A stretch of 8,655 nt of DNA from positions 1-8,655 of the forward strand of contig JAEOST010000474.1 of assembly GCA_016840245.1 (NCBI GenBank), in the 5' to 3' direction. Numbering within the stretch: position 1 is the first letter of the stretch; every line of letters starts with the position of its first letter. Source of the stretch: Candidatus Thorarchaeota archaeon. Lineage in GTDB: Archaea > Asgardarchaeota > Thorarchaeia > Thorarchaeales > Thorarchaeaceae. The notes beneath the pieces were generated by a model that saw only the letters and a list, made by a program, of their open reading frames with translations, ran no database searches and was not told the DNA's origin. Shown here one piece after another: positions 1 to 6,810 of this stretch. The position numbers and the translations under genes are program-made.

Positions 1-3000
1 CATTTTGGACGGTAATGTAGACAAGAATCTCAGCAGGATCGAGCCATGGTGTATCTGTATGCGCATTGATTCTAATCGTATAGGGTGCATCAGAAACATC
101 AAGACCCCAGAAACTGGTGGATACAATCATATCGTAATTGATGGTAGGTGCTTGAGAAACCCAATCACCATTTGGTCCTGAGAAGTTCCATGTTCCGGTG
201 CCAATGTAAGCACCTTCAAGGTATATTGAGAAGTTCACCCAAGATGAGGCATCTAAAACAACCGCACTTGTACTTCCGTCATCACGATCATAATATCCGA
301 CAGAAAATGTTGCATTCTGACCATATTTCACAGAGATGTAATACACTGTGGAGTTAAGCTCAGTATAGTATTCATTGTACGTCGGTGTCGTTATGTAGAT
401 GACATTCATGTAGTACCAGTCATAATCACATTTGATTGATGTCACTGTATTGTTCAACTGGTCTCCAGATTTCACTGTCAAGTTGTAGGCAACTGAATAT
501 GGTGAACTCATGTTTCCATGAATATTAAAGAACGTGACATGTCCAGTACTGTTTGTTACACCTTGGGCGATAAGACCTGTGTCTATCAAAGTGATGTTCA
601 CTTGTGCACCAACAACAATCGTTGCAGCATCAGTTTTCACCTGTACGACTAAACGGGTTAATGCAAGCTCGATTGTACGATATTCTTGAGTTTGAATATT
701 ATCCAGTGAAACAGTATTGTTTCTAGCAACAGGAGTATCAGGATAGTCATCATGTTTCCAGACATCAACACTCCATGTTCCGTTCACAACACGATAGAAA
801 ACGTATTCACCATTGATATCTGTTGGACGAGTGATTGCATAATCTTCAAGCATGTCAAGAGAATTGACAATCTTGATGTAAGCATCCTCAACAGGTTGAT
901 CGTCCCAACTCAACACATCAAGATTCAATGTGACTAGGGGTAAGACGAAATTCTTTGAGAATGGTCCATTACCAAATTCAGTACTTGATACCATCCAAGT
1001 TCCAAAGTCCTTCATCTGAAGGTAGGAATACGAGGATACGTTTCCATCATAATCAACAAAGAATGAGTAGTCATTAACAGGTAGTCTGTAGAAGCTTGCC
1101 CATCCAGTACTGTTCGTAGTTGCTTGGTCTAAGTAAGACGCTCCAGTCCCTGAACCGTCTGTGATATTACTTACACGAATGGTGGTAGTTTCATCAGCTG
1201 TCTGTGCCAGAGCAGCACCCATCTTGTCTTGAAAATGTACATCAAAAGATCCCATGGGCAGCTCTATAGTCAAAGGCGTCACTGAGCCTGCGATTGTGTA
1301 TTCAGAATAGTTACGAATCATCACATATGGAAATTGTGTTGTTAGCCATGTCTTTGCGTTAATCTCCACTCGGACTTCGTATGTTTCGTTGTTGAGACCT
1401 TCAAATATAATTAAACCATTGACATCTGTCAGTCCTATTCTAGTTCGAGTGTTATCATCTTCCCAGAGGTCACCGGTTCCAGGTATGTAAAGGCCCACTG
1501 AGGCATCCTCTACAGCAAAACCATCTACGTCAACAACTGAAATATCAAATTCGAACAGATGACGTTCATCACTTAATACAACAGATATTCCATTCTGGTC
1601 CTGCTCAGGAGTATATACTGGTACTTGCCAACCGTATCCAGTATCACCAGTAGGTGCATATGGAGATGAAGTTGAGAATTTCCCAACATCAACTATACCA
1701 ATTGATGCGTTTGAAACAACATGATACAGAGATGGACTTGGTGAAAGGGGTCTGAATTCACTTGCACCACCTGCAGAAATTGTGATTGTACCACCGTTAT
1801 AGCCAGTAACTGTAACTTCAGTTGCCTCTGTAGCGGTAATCATGAATTTCCATGATCTGAAGCCCCAGAGTTTGAAGGTAGTACCAAATCGATCTCCGGT
1901 AGTAGTTGGAGCCCAATCGCCTTCATCATTATTCATACTTGTTGGATTGTAAATTCCCTCAACCATAAGCATAGAATCGGCTGGACCTTGCACATGGAAG
2001 ATATCCTCTGGATTAGTATCGCTTGCTGTACCTACAGTAAGGAGGACAGAAGCATTTGGTCCAATAGATCCAGTTGAGGTCCATGTAGACCACCCAGTTC
2101 CTGAATTCCGACGATATTGAGCAGTAACAGATGTATCTCCGAGATTCGTGACCCGGAATCGGTCATTGCTATTGCCCATGTCAATCATATAGAATTCTTC
2201 ACCAGCTAGAGCTCCTGTAATGTCAGGATAGAAACCCATGACATCACGACTATAGGCTGCATCAACATCACCCTGACGAGTTATCACGGGTACTGTTGAG
2301 TTTACATACATGTAATTAGAATAGACAACATCACGTTTTGAGATATATTCACCTTCATAGAGGATGGCGGGCCATGAAGACACAGCAGTTCCGTTGTAGA
2401 AAATCCAACCGGAGTCCTCAACTAATAAGGATGTGTAGACGTTTACTTCTGTGTTGTTAGCAGTTGCTTGAATCCAGTATTTTCCTTCGGTACGAGAATC
2501 AAATCCTTCGATACCACCAAGAACGAATTCAGTACCAACTCCAGAGCCTAGTTGATCAACACCCGGGAACCAGTCATTGATCGCAGAATTGGACCCTTCG
2601 TCACCTTGACCCATTGAAACAGCCATTGGGTAATTAGAATAGACAGCATAAGTACCCCAGAAATAACCTACAGTATTGGAGTATGCTGTTGGCTCGTATC
2701 TTACCACCTCATACGCATTCAATGTTCCACTTGGTACATTGCTAGGCGTAACTTGTGAATTGTACCATCTGTAATCAACAATTGGTGGTCCAGTTCGCGG
2801 GTCAACCCAAATCTCAGTAGAGCTATCCCATTTCTCTACTATGTAATTATTACCGTCATAGTATGAAGCTATGTTGATCAATGAATATGTGTAGCTCTTG
2901 TAGATGAATGGATAGAAATTAGGATAACTTACTGAACCAACATCTTCCTTTGCATAGTAAATGAAGTAGTTTTCATCATAGGAATCTAGTGTGACATTGA

Positions 3001-3403
3001 CCATGAAGGACACTCTTGTTGAGAGAATGAAATATCCAGAAGTGTCGTATGTTGTGTTCCAAATCTGAAATGGGAGTTCAATTGAGTCAGGATCAGTGTA
3101 ATAGAGAACACGTATCGACTCTTGATAACAGTGCCCATTCTCGAATTCAAGGTATAAATGGACAGGAACTAAGTTTCTATCAGCCATTCCAGGTTCTGTA
3201 ACGTTCACATATCGTCGATAGATGAAAGATGAGTTCCACCAATCAGCTGCATCTGGATTTCCAGCAATTTGATAGTCAGTATTTCCCAGAGCATTGTCAA
3301 CTGCTGGAGTAACACTAGTTGGTAAAGATGTGTTATTGACAGCGGGCAACATCAGAAATACAGCCAGTGCAGCTAGAAAGTAAATTCGTGATTTGCTGTT
3401 CAT
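1..3403 (-). CDS. Large secreted modular surface protein (partial; C-terminus beyond the left edge)
   Basis: The minus frame is open from the ATG at 3403 to the window edge, giving 1,134 residues without a stop. The N-terminus is a signal peptide: K4 and R6, then a hydrophobic stretch at about 7-22 (IYFLAALAVFLMLPAV). Residues ~50-170 begin WWNSSFIYRRYVNV and contain YFIYYA, resembling DUF2341-type surface domains. Residues ~182-614 form about four ~108-residue modules with recurring GxxF starts (G290, G401, G507), reminiscent of IgGFc-binding-like beta domains. Residues ~615-990 hold four CnaB/carboxypeptidase-regulatory-like repeats (starts ~615, 720, 825, 918) with the pattern D-x-N/S-G-x-x-x-F. 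Another beta-rich Ig-like segment follows. NxS/T sequons are frequent and cysteines rare, as in archaeal S-layer or cell-surface glycoproteins. The start is fixed by a GAGGGAG Shine-Dalgarno 5 bases upstream. A C-terminal anchor cannot be seen. The family assignments are inferred from sequence pattern only. Confidence 0.85.
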   Translation of the reverse strand, partial: MNSKSRIYFLAALAVFLMLPAVNNTSLPTSVTPAVDNALGNTDYQIAGNPDAADWWNSSFIYRRYVNVTEPGMADRNLVPVHLYLEFENGHCYQESIRVLYYTDPDSIELPFQIWNTTYDTSGYFILSTRVSFMVNVTLDSYDENYFIYYAKEDVGSVSYPNFYPFIYKSYTYSLINIASYYDGNNYIVEKWDSSTEIWVDPRTGPPIVDYRWYNSQVTPSNVPSGTLNAYEVVRYEPTAYSNTVGYFWGTYAVYSNYPMAVSMGQGDEGSNSAINDWFPGVDQLGSGVGTEFVLGGIEGFDSRTEGKYWIQATANNTEVNVYTSLLVEDSGWIFYNGTAVSSWPAILYEGEYISKRDVVYSNYMYVNSTVPVITRQGDVDAAYSRDVMGFYPDITGALAGEEFYMIDMGNSNDRFRVTNLGDTSVTAQYRRNSGTGWSTWTSTGSIGPNASVLLTVGTASDTNPEDIFHVQGPADSMLMVEGIYNPTSMNNDEGDWAPTTTGDRFGTTFKLWGFRSWKFMITATEATEVTVTGYNGGTITISAGGASEFRPLSPSPSLYHVVSNASIGIVDVGKFSTSSPYAPTGDTGYGWQVPVYTPEQDQNGISVVLSDERHLFEFDISVVDVDGFAVEDASVGLYIPGTGDLWEDDNTRTRIGLTDVNGLIIFEGLNNETYEVRVEINAKTWLTTQFPYVMIRNYSEYTIAGSVTPLTIELPMGSFDVHFQDKMGAALAQTADETTTIRVSNITDGSGTGASYLDQATTNSTGWASFYRLPVNDYSFFVDYDGNVSSYSYLQMKDFGTWMVSSTEFGNGPFSKNFVLPLVTLNLDVLSWDDQPVEDAYIKIVNSLDMLEDYAITRPTDINGEYVFYRVVNGTWSVDVWKHDDYPDTPVARNNTVSLDNIQTQEYRTIELALTRLVVQVKTDAATIVVGAQVNITLIDTGLIAQGVTNSTGHVTFFNIHGNMSSPYSVAYNLTVKSGDQLNNTVTSIKCDYDWYYMNVIYITTPTYNEYYTELNSTVYYISVKYGQNATFSVGYYDRDDGSTSAVVLDASSWVNFSIYLEGAYIGTGTWNFSGPNGDWVSQAPTINYDMIVSTSFWGLDVSDAPYTIRINAHTDTPWLDPAEILVYITVQN

Positions 3404-4609
3404 CTATTCTCCCTCGATCATTGTTGACGTAGCATATGAGGGATGGAATGTTTTGAGAACCTCAAGATAATGAGCAGCCTGACGACTTGGTATCTCTTCT
3501 TGATTGTACAGGTCAGCAGTTCTCTCAATCAACCATTCGGGATAGACAGTAACAACCTCAGGGTTGCACTTTAGGAGTGCATGCTCGCGGCCTTCTTCGT
3601 CATTAATCCGCATTATGATATTTGCTTTCTCCAACTTAGTAAGTTGCTTTCGAACTGACGAAGCTTTACTATCAATTAGACTTGGTAGATGTTCAGTCTG
3701 TTGTGGTCCCTCACGGAGAATCTGCATCAAATCATATGCTTCGAAATCAAGTACGTACCTAGTCAGTTCCTCAGCCTCAGCCCATATAGTCTCTGTAAGA
3801 TCCTTCCTCAACCTAGCAATGTAATCTCGGTGATAGCGTTTGGTTGATTCAAGGAACTGCTTTCCAACACCAGATGGAAGTTTACCTCCCTTTACGGCTT
3901 TAACTGTATCACCAGAGATTCTTCTGAGAATGAAGATTGCTCTTGTCAGATAAATGACCTCTGAAGAGAGTCCCTCGACCCAACCTGTAGCGATAATTCC
4001 CATCTTCACAAGTGGGCGTAAAACCATCTCAACGTCAATCTTCTTACCTACCTCCTCGAAGATAATCTGCTCAAGGTCGGTGGACTGGATTGTTCCATTT
4101 CTCATAAGTGTCTGAAGGATTGCACGCCTTACAGGATCACTCATAATAGATGCCTGACGCTGCTCAGGTGTCATCTGTGTGTACCGAGCAATCTGTTTGT
4201 ACAGCTTTGGAACCATGTCGACGTATTTGTCTTCCTCAGCGTTGAGGAATATCTGAGTCGCCATCTCGGGTAGAGCATCCTTGTAAACATCAGGGTCCTC
4301 ATCGGGATCCAATACGAGGAACACCATAGAAGGTAAGCCCTTCAGGTGCATGTTGAGCCCACCGTAATAGACAGCGAGCTTGAACTCATCAAAAGCTAAT
4401 GAACTAAATCCGGGTTTCTGTGATTCCTCAGTCTCGCCTAATGTTGCAATACCATATACACGCATGCTAGTTGTGGGATCAAGTCCCTTCTTGAGAGACT
4501 TAGGCGTTTTTGAGGTGACAACAGGTCCCAGTTCGTCATCCCATTTTAATACGGCCAAACCTTTTGGCATAATATAATCATCATCCTGTGCAAAGGTCGT
4601 AGCTTCCAA
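3404..4609 (-). CDS. Longin/roadblock-like N-terminal region plus two winged-helix regions, uncharacterised
   Basis: A soluble protein of up to 401 residues with no signal peptide or membrane helix. Residues ~16-145 start GLAVLKWDDELGPVV, a beta strand followed by an acidic turn as in longin/roadblock/profilin-like small-fold domains. They continue as alternating strands and helices (FDEFKLAVYYGG, MVFLVLDP) and end in an amphipathic helix. Residues ~155-225 look like a winged helix (SDPVRRAILQTLMRNG), a basic helical linker follows, and residues ~287-350 form a second winged helix (YDLMQILREGPQQTEHLP, SSVRKQLTKLEKANIIMRI). The frame begins with TTG at 4609. An in-frame ATG at 4570 (residue 14, MPKGLAVLKW) gives a 388-residue product starting right at the domain and is equally plausible; AGGATGATG lies about 13 bases before it. 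The stop codon directly abuts the surface-protein ATG. Likely roles are transcriptional regulation or a membrane/GTPase-associated adaptor; the function is not recognised. Confidence 0.85.
   Translation of the reverse strand: MEATTFAQDDDYIMPKGLAVLKWDDELGPVVTSKTPKSLKKGLDPTTSMRVYGIATLGETEESQKPGFSSLAFDEFKLAVYYGGLNMHLKGLPSMVFLVLDPDEDPDVYKDALPEMATQIFLNAEEDKYVDMVPKLYKQIARYTQMTPEQRQASIMSDPVRRAILQTLMRNGTIQSTDLEQIIFEEVGKKIDVEMVLRPLVKMGIIATGWVEGLSSEVIYLTRAIFILRRISGDTVKAVKGGKLPSGVGKQFLESTKRYHRDYIARLRKDLTETIWAEAEELTRYVLDFEAYDLMQILREGPQQTEHLPSLIDSKASSVRKQLTKLEKANIIMRINDEEGREHALLKCNPEVVTVYPEWLIERTADLYNQEEIPSRQAAHYLEVLKTFHPSYATSTMIEGE
3409..3415 (-). promoter_or_regulatory. Shine-Dalgarno of the surface-protein gene, inside the preceding gene
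   Basis: On the minus strand GAGGGAG lies 5 bases before the ATG at 3403 and within the last codons of the upstream gene. Together with the TAGATG junction it fixes the start of the surface protein and suggests translation follows termination of the upstream reading frame. Confidence 0.7.
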
Positions 4610-4638
4610 TCCATCTGCAAGCCCTGTTGCAATGGTTC

Positions 4639-4650
4639 AGTACAGGTACT
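4639..4650. repeat. Inverted repeat AGTAC-AG-GTACT
   Basis: Two 5-base arms are separated by 2 bases, about 30 bases upstream of the TTG at 4609 and about 70 bases upstream of the ATG at 4570. The size and position would suit a small dimeric operator, but such a short repeat can also arise by chance. Confidence 0.35.
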
Positions 4651-4669
4651 CACCTCTAGTGGAAAGGAC

Positions 4670-4686
4670 AGTAGTCATTTACTACT
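4670..4686. repeat. Inverted repeat AGTAGT-5-ACTACT
   Basis: Perfect 6-base arms (4670-4675 and 4681-4686) surround the 5-base spacer CATTT. A second, overlapping pairing of CTAGT (4656-4660) with ACTAG (4684-4688) is possible. It lies 60 bases upstream of the earliest start of the longin/winged-helix gene, so it could be an operator or a leader RNA hairpin. Confidence 0.4.
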
Positions 4687-4761
4687 AGCAGATACAGTCC
4701 CGTCATGTTCGGAATGCAGACTCGCTATACTACAGACCTACTAAGAACAAAATTTGGAGAG

Positions 4762-4781
4762 AGATTATTATAAGATAATCT
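4762..4781. repeat. AT-rich palindrome AGATTAT-6-ATAATCT with an embedded TATA-like core
   Basis: Perfect 7-base arms (4762-4768 and 4775-4781) flank the loop TATAAG. On the minus strand it reads CTTATAAT in its centre, like an archaeal TATA box, and is followed by a pyrimidine-rich stretch containing TTTTGTTCTT. It is therefore either a promoter/operator for the gene starting near 4609, implying a leader of over 100 bases, or a transcription terminator for the 60-residue gene ending at 4863. The sequence alone does not decide. Confidence 0.45.
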
Positions 4782-4862
4782 TAGACAAACTAGCGACTGT
4801 TTAGTCTCAAAGATGTTAGAATTTCACGTTTCTTCTGATTCAATGATGTTGGAAACTGAGAT

Positions 4863-5045
4863 TCAAATCGATTCGTAGAGTATCTCAAGCTCGCGTTTAG
4901 AGAGTTTCTTCAATTCATCTGCGGTCATGGTTTCTAAACTAGAAATGACTATTCGGTCAATCAGTTCTTTCTTAGTTAGATGACTGAGATCGTTGTCGTC
5001 TTCTTGCGTTTCTTCAGCCTCTGGACCTTTGTCTGATTGTTCCAT
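4863..5045 (-). CDS. Small acidic hypothetical protein, 60 residues
   Basis: Not recognised as a known family. The first ~20 residues are very acidic and probably disordered (EAEETQEDDNDL). The rest is predicted helical with two similar helix-start patterns, LTKKELIDRIV and LSKRELEILYE, separated by SSLETMTADELK, so it may form a small helical hairpin somewhat like SAP/Rho-N-type domains. There are no cysteines, no signal peptide and no membrane segment. Support for a real gene comes from an ATG preceded by GGAAGTGG, a TATA-like element about 50 bases upstream (5090-5097), and a plausible protein composition. It lies 60 bases downstream of the thiolase-family gene and probably forms a separate transcript. 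A short acidic cytosolic protein like this could be an adaptor or DNA/RNA-associated accessory protein; this is a guess. Confidence 0.65.
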   Translation of the reverse strand: MEQSDKGPEAEETQEDDNDLSHLTKKELIDRIVISSLETMTADELKKLSKRELEILYESI

Positions 5046-5048
5046 TAA

Positions 5049-5056
5049 TCCACTTC
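5049..5056 (-). promoter_or_regulatory. Shine-Dalgarno-like site of the 60-residue gene
   Basis: GGAAGTGG on the minus strand ends a few bases before the ATG at 5045. It is a partial match to GGAGGTGA and supports the chosen start. Confidence 0.4.
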
Positions 5057-5089
5057 CGTTACAGCCAATTAGTCTTTGATTCTTGGTTC

Positions 5090-5097
5090 ATATAAGA
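5090..5097 (-). promoter_or_regulatory. TATA-box-like element (CTTATATG)
   Basis: CTTATATG lies on the minus strand within the 60-base gap downstream of the thiolase-family gene. Archaeal transcription usually starts about 25 bases downstream of the TATA centre. That would give a leader of roughly 20-25 bases containing the GGAAGTGG site, a coherent arrangement for the 60-residue gene. Confidence 0.4.
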
Positions 5098-5105
5098 TGT
5101 TTCTT

Positions 5106-6269
5106 TTACCGTCCAAAGATGGTAACGACCATGTTATTTCCCAGACCACCAATGTTGTGAGTTAGACCAATCTCAGGGGAATTGACTTGCAGTTCTTTAG
5201 GAGCCTCATCCCGGAGTTGCTGTACGATGTCATGAATCTGAGCCATTCCTGTAGCGCCAGTGGGATGACCTCGTGCCTTAAGTCCTCCAGTAGTGTTGAC
5301 TGGTAAATCACCATCAACAGCAGTGACTCCCTCTTTCACAAGTGAGATTGCAGAACCAGAATCAGCTAAACCAATATCCTCCATTGTTATGAGTTCAAGA
5401 ATTGAGAATGCATCATGAAGTTCACAAATATCCAAATCCTTAGCTCCAATATCTGCCATCTTGAACGCAATCTTAGAAGCTTCAACACTGGCATTGAATG
5501 AGGTCAGAGATTTTCTATGTTGTACAGCATGATAGTCTGTTGTATGACCAATGCCTAGTACTCGGATAGCATTGTCCTTCAATCCGTGAGTCTTGACAAA
5601 ACTCTCTGATGCCACAATAGCAGCCGCAGCACCATCACTGGTCGGGCTACAGTCATATAGTGTCAATGGATCTGCAACGATTCTGGAGCTGTTGACCTTC
5701 TCAATAGTGACCTCTTTTTGGAAGTGTGCAAGAGGATTCTGTGCACCATTTCTGTGAGCCTTTACTGGTATCAGTGACAGCTCATCCCGTGTCAGACCAT
5801 AATCGTGCATATACCGTCGTGCAATCATTCCTCCGAGAGCTGAAGGAGTTGTTCCATAGCGCGTCTCATTCTCATAGGACATCATCTTGGCCAGAATCTT
5901 AGACGCAGTTCCACGCTCCACACTGGACATCTTTTCCACACCAGTTGTGAGAACTAGATCGGCCATTCCAGATGCAATGAGAGCGAATGCCAGCTCGAAT
6001 GCACTTGAACCCGAAGAGGGTCCGGTTTCTACACGAGTGGCACCAGCAGGAACCATTCCAAGCTGGTCGGCCATAAGAGTTGAGAGATGTCCAATCCCAG
6101 TGAACTCGTCCGGGTTCTGACATCCAATAATCAATCTGTCAAATCGTTCATCAGCGATGTGTGCGTTCTCGATTGCCTGTAGAGATGCTGACTGTGCAAG
6201 TTCAACAAGTGATTCCTCCAAGACACCAAAGCGAGTCATGCCTACCCCGATAACATAGACAGGCTCCAT
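5106..6269 (-). CDS. Thiolase-superfamily protein (SCP-x/archaeal type) lacking the nucleophilic cysteine
   Basis: 387 residues, the usual length for archaeal thiolase-like acetyl-CoA C-acetyltransferases, and complete from MEPVYVIGVGMTRFG to VVTIFGR. Family landmarks are present: DCSPTSDGAAAAIV (206-219), CELHDAFS with H285 as in SCP-x thiolases, GGLKARGHPTGATG with catalytic H335, and the C-terminal HNIGGLGNN. The segment where thiolases carry E-A/G-A-C-A-S-G reads ETGPSSG (81-87), so the expected cysteine at position 84 is proline. The C-terminal cysteine is also absent. The reading frame there is clean. Canonical two-step acyl transfer is therefore doubtful, and a different acyl-CoA chemistry or a structural/regulatory role is possible. 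It is the third gene of the biotin operon, 13 bases after the carrier gene, with Shine-Dalgarno AGGAGGG. The DUF35 OB-fold partner often found next to archaeal thiolases is not in the window. Confidence 0.9.
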   Translation of the reverse strand: MEPVYVIGVGMTRFGVLEESLVELAQSASLQAIENAHIADERFDRLIIGCQNPDEFTGIGHLSTLMADQLGMVPAGATRVETGPSSGSSAFELAFALIASGMADLVLTTGVEKMSSVERGTASKILAKMMSYENETRYGTTPSALGGMIARRYMHDYGLTRDELSLIPVKAHRNGAQNPLAHFQKEVTIEKVNSSRIVADPLTLYDCSPTSDGAAAAIVASESFVKTHGLKDNAIRVLGIGHTTDYHAVQHRKSLTSFNASVEASKIAFKMADIGAKDLDICELHDAFSILELITMEDIGLADSGSAISLVKEGVTAVDGDLPVNTTGGLKARGHPTGATGMAQIHDIVQQLRDEAPKELQVNSPEIGLTHNIGGLGNNMVVTIFGR

Positions 6270-6276
6270 TATAGTG

Positions 6277-6283
6277 ACCCTCC
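6277..6283 (-). promoter_or_regulatory. Strong Shine-Dalgarno of the thiolase-family gene
   Basis: The minus strand reads TAGGAGGGTCACTATA before the ATG at 6269. The GGAGG core overlaps the stop codon of the carrier protein gene. This supports both the start and co-transcription with the upstream genes. Confidence 0.7.
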
Positions 6284-6810
6284 TATTCTATCAATATCAG
6301 AAGATCATTAGGTGTTACTGCAGAACCAAGTTCCACATTTACTTCCTTCACAGTACCATCAGACGGCGCCTTCAGTTCATTAAACATCTTCATTGCTTCT
6401 AGAATGCAGACAGTCTGACCAGACTTCACTGAGTCGCCAACCTTGACAGAGACCTCGGTTATCTTGCCAGGCATTGGAGGGTAGACACCACCCTTGATTT
6501 TAGGACCACCACCTGAGGTCGGTGCAGCAGATGATGTGGTAGACTGTGCTTTACGAACACGCTCCCATTCAAGTTCACGAGCCTCTCCATTGAACTCCAA
6601 AGAGACCTTCCTGCCACTCTTCTTGACTACCCGGACATTGTGGTCTGTGATTGTGTCATTCACACAGAAAGAGCCATCCTCATTCTGTGTAGTCTTTATC
6701 GTAAAGCTCTCCTCGCCCACCTTGATGACCAAGAGACCACCTTCATCAAGGCGCTTAATCTCTACCTTGAAGTCCTGACCGTCAAACTGGATATCATACT
6801 CTGAACTCAT
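6283..6810 (-). CDS. Biotin carboxyl carrier protein (biotin/lipoyl attachment)
   Basis: 175 residues. The C-terminal domain (~107-175) is a standard biotinyl domain: PPMPGKITEVSVKVGDSV, then ILEAMKMFNEL with the biotin-accepting Lys141 in EAMKM, 34 residues before the end as is typical. Residues 1-85 form a beta-rich N-terminal domain as in the carriers of archaeal and bacterial acyl-CoA or pyruvate carboxylases. A Ser/Thr/Ala/Pro/Gly-rich flexible linker (~89-106) joins them. The carrier shuttles carboxybiotin between a biotin carboxylase or decarboxylase site and the carboxyltransferase next door. The frame is open to 6945, but the ATG at 6810 is preferred. It overlaps the stop of the carboxyltransferase gene as TGATG, has a GGGGGG-containing Shine-Dalgarno, and starts a normal domain; the extension is only an alternate-frame reading of the upstream gene. 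Biotin protein ligase must be elsewhere. Confidence 0.93.
   Translation of the reverse strand: MSSEYDIQFDGQDFKVEIKRLDEGGLLVIKVGEESFTIKTTQNEDGSFCVNDTITDHNVRVVKKSGRKVSLEFNGEARELEWERVRKAQSTTSSAAPTSGGGPKIKGGVYPPMPGKITEVSVKVGDSVKSGQTVCILEAMKMFNELKAPSDGTVKEVNVELGSAVTPNDLLILIE

Larger units (their letters stand above)
4610..4862. other. Intergenic region, 253 bases, with three short inverted repeats
   Basis: No convincing coding frame was seen on the minus strand. The stretch separates the 60-residue gene from the longin/winged-helix gene and must hold the end of one transcript and probably the promoter of the next. It contains inverted repeats at 4639-4650, 4670-4686 and 4762-4781. No textbook TATA box lies 25-35 bases upstream of either candidate start of the downstream gene, so its promoter position is unclear. 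Confidence 0.6.

Noticed and set aside
148..357. Short plus-strand open frames at 148-357 and 752-937
   Set aside because: They lie antisense within the continuous minus-strand surface-protein gene and have Cys/His-rich, low-plausibility compositions without start signals.
3564..4577. Plus-strand frames at 3564-3824 and 4380-4577
   Set aside because: They are antisense shadows of the longin/winged-helix gene, with Ser/Arg-rich composition typical of reverse-complement reading.
5899..6123. 74-residue minus-strand frame at 5899-6123 and plus-strand frame at 5887-6120
   Set aside because: Both lie inside the thiolase-family gene, whose frame carries conserved motifs throughout; these are shadow frames.
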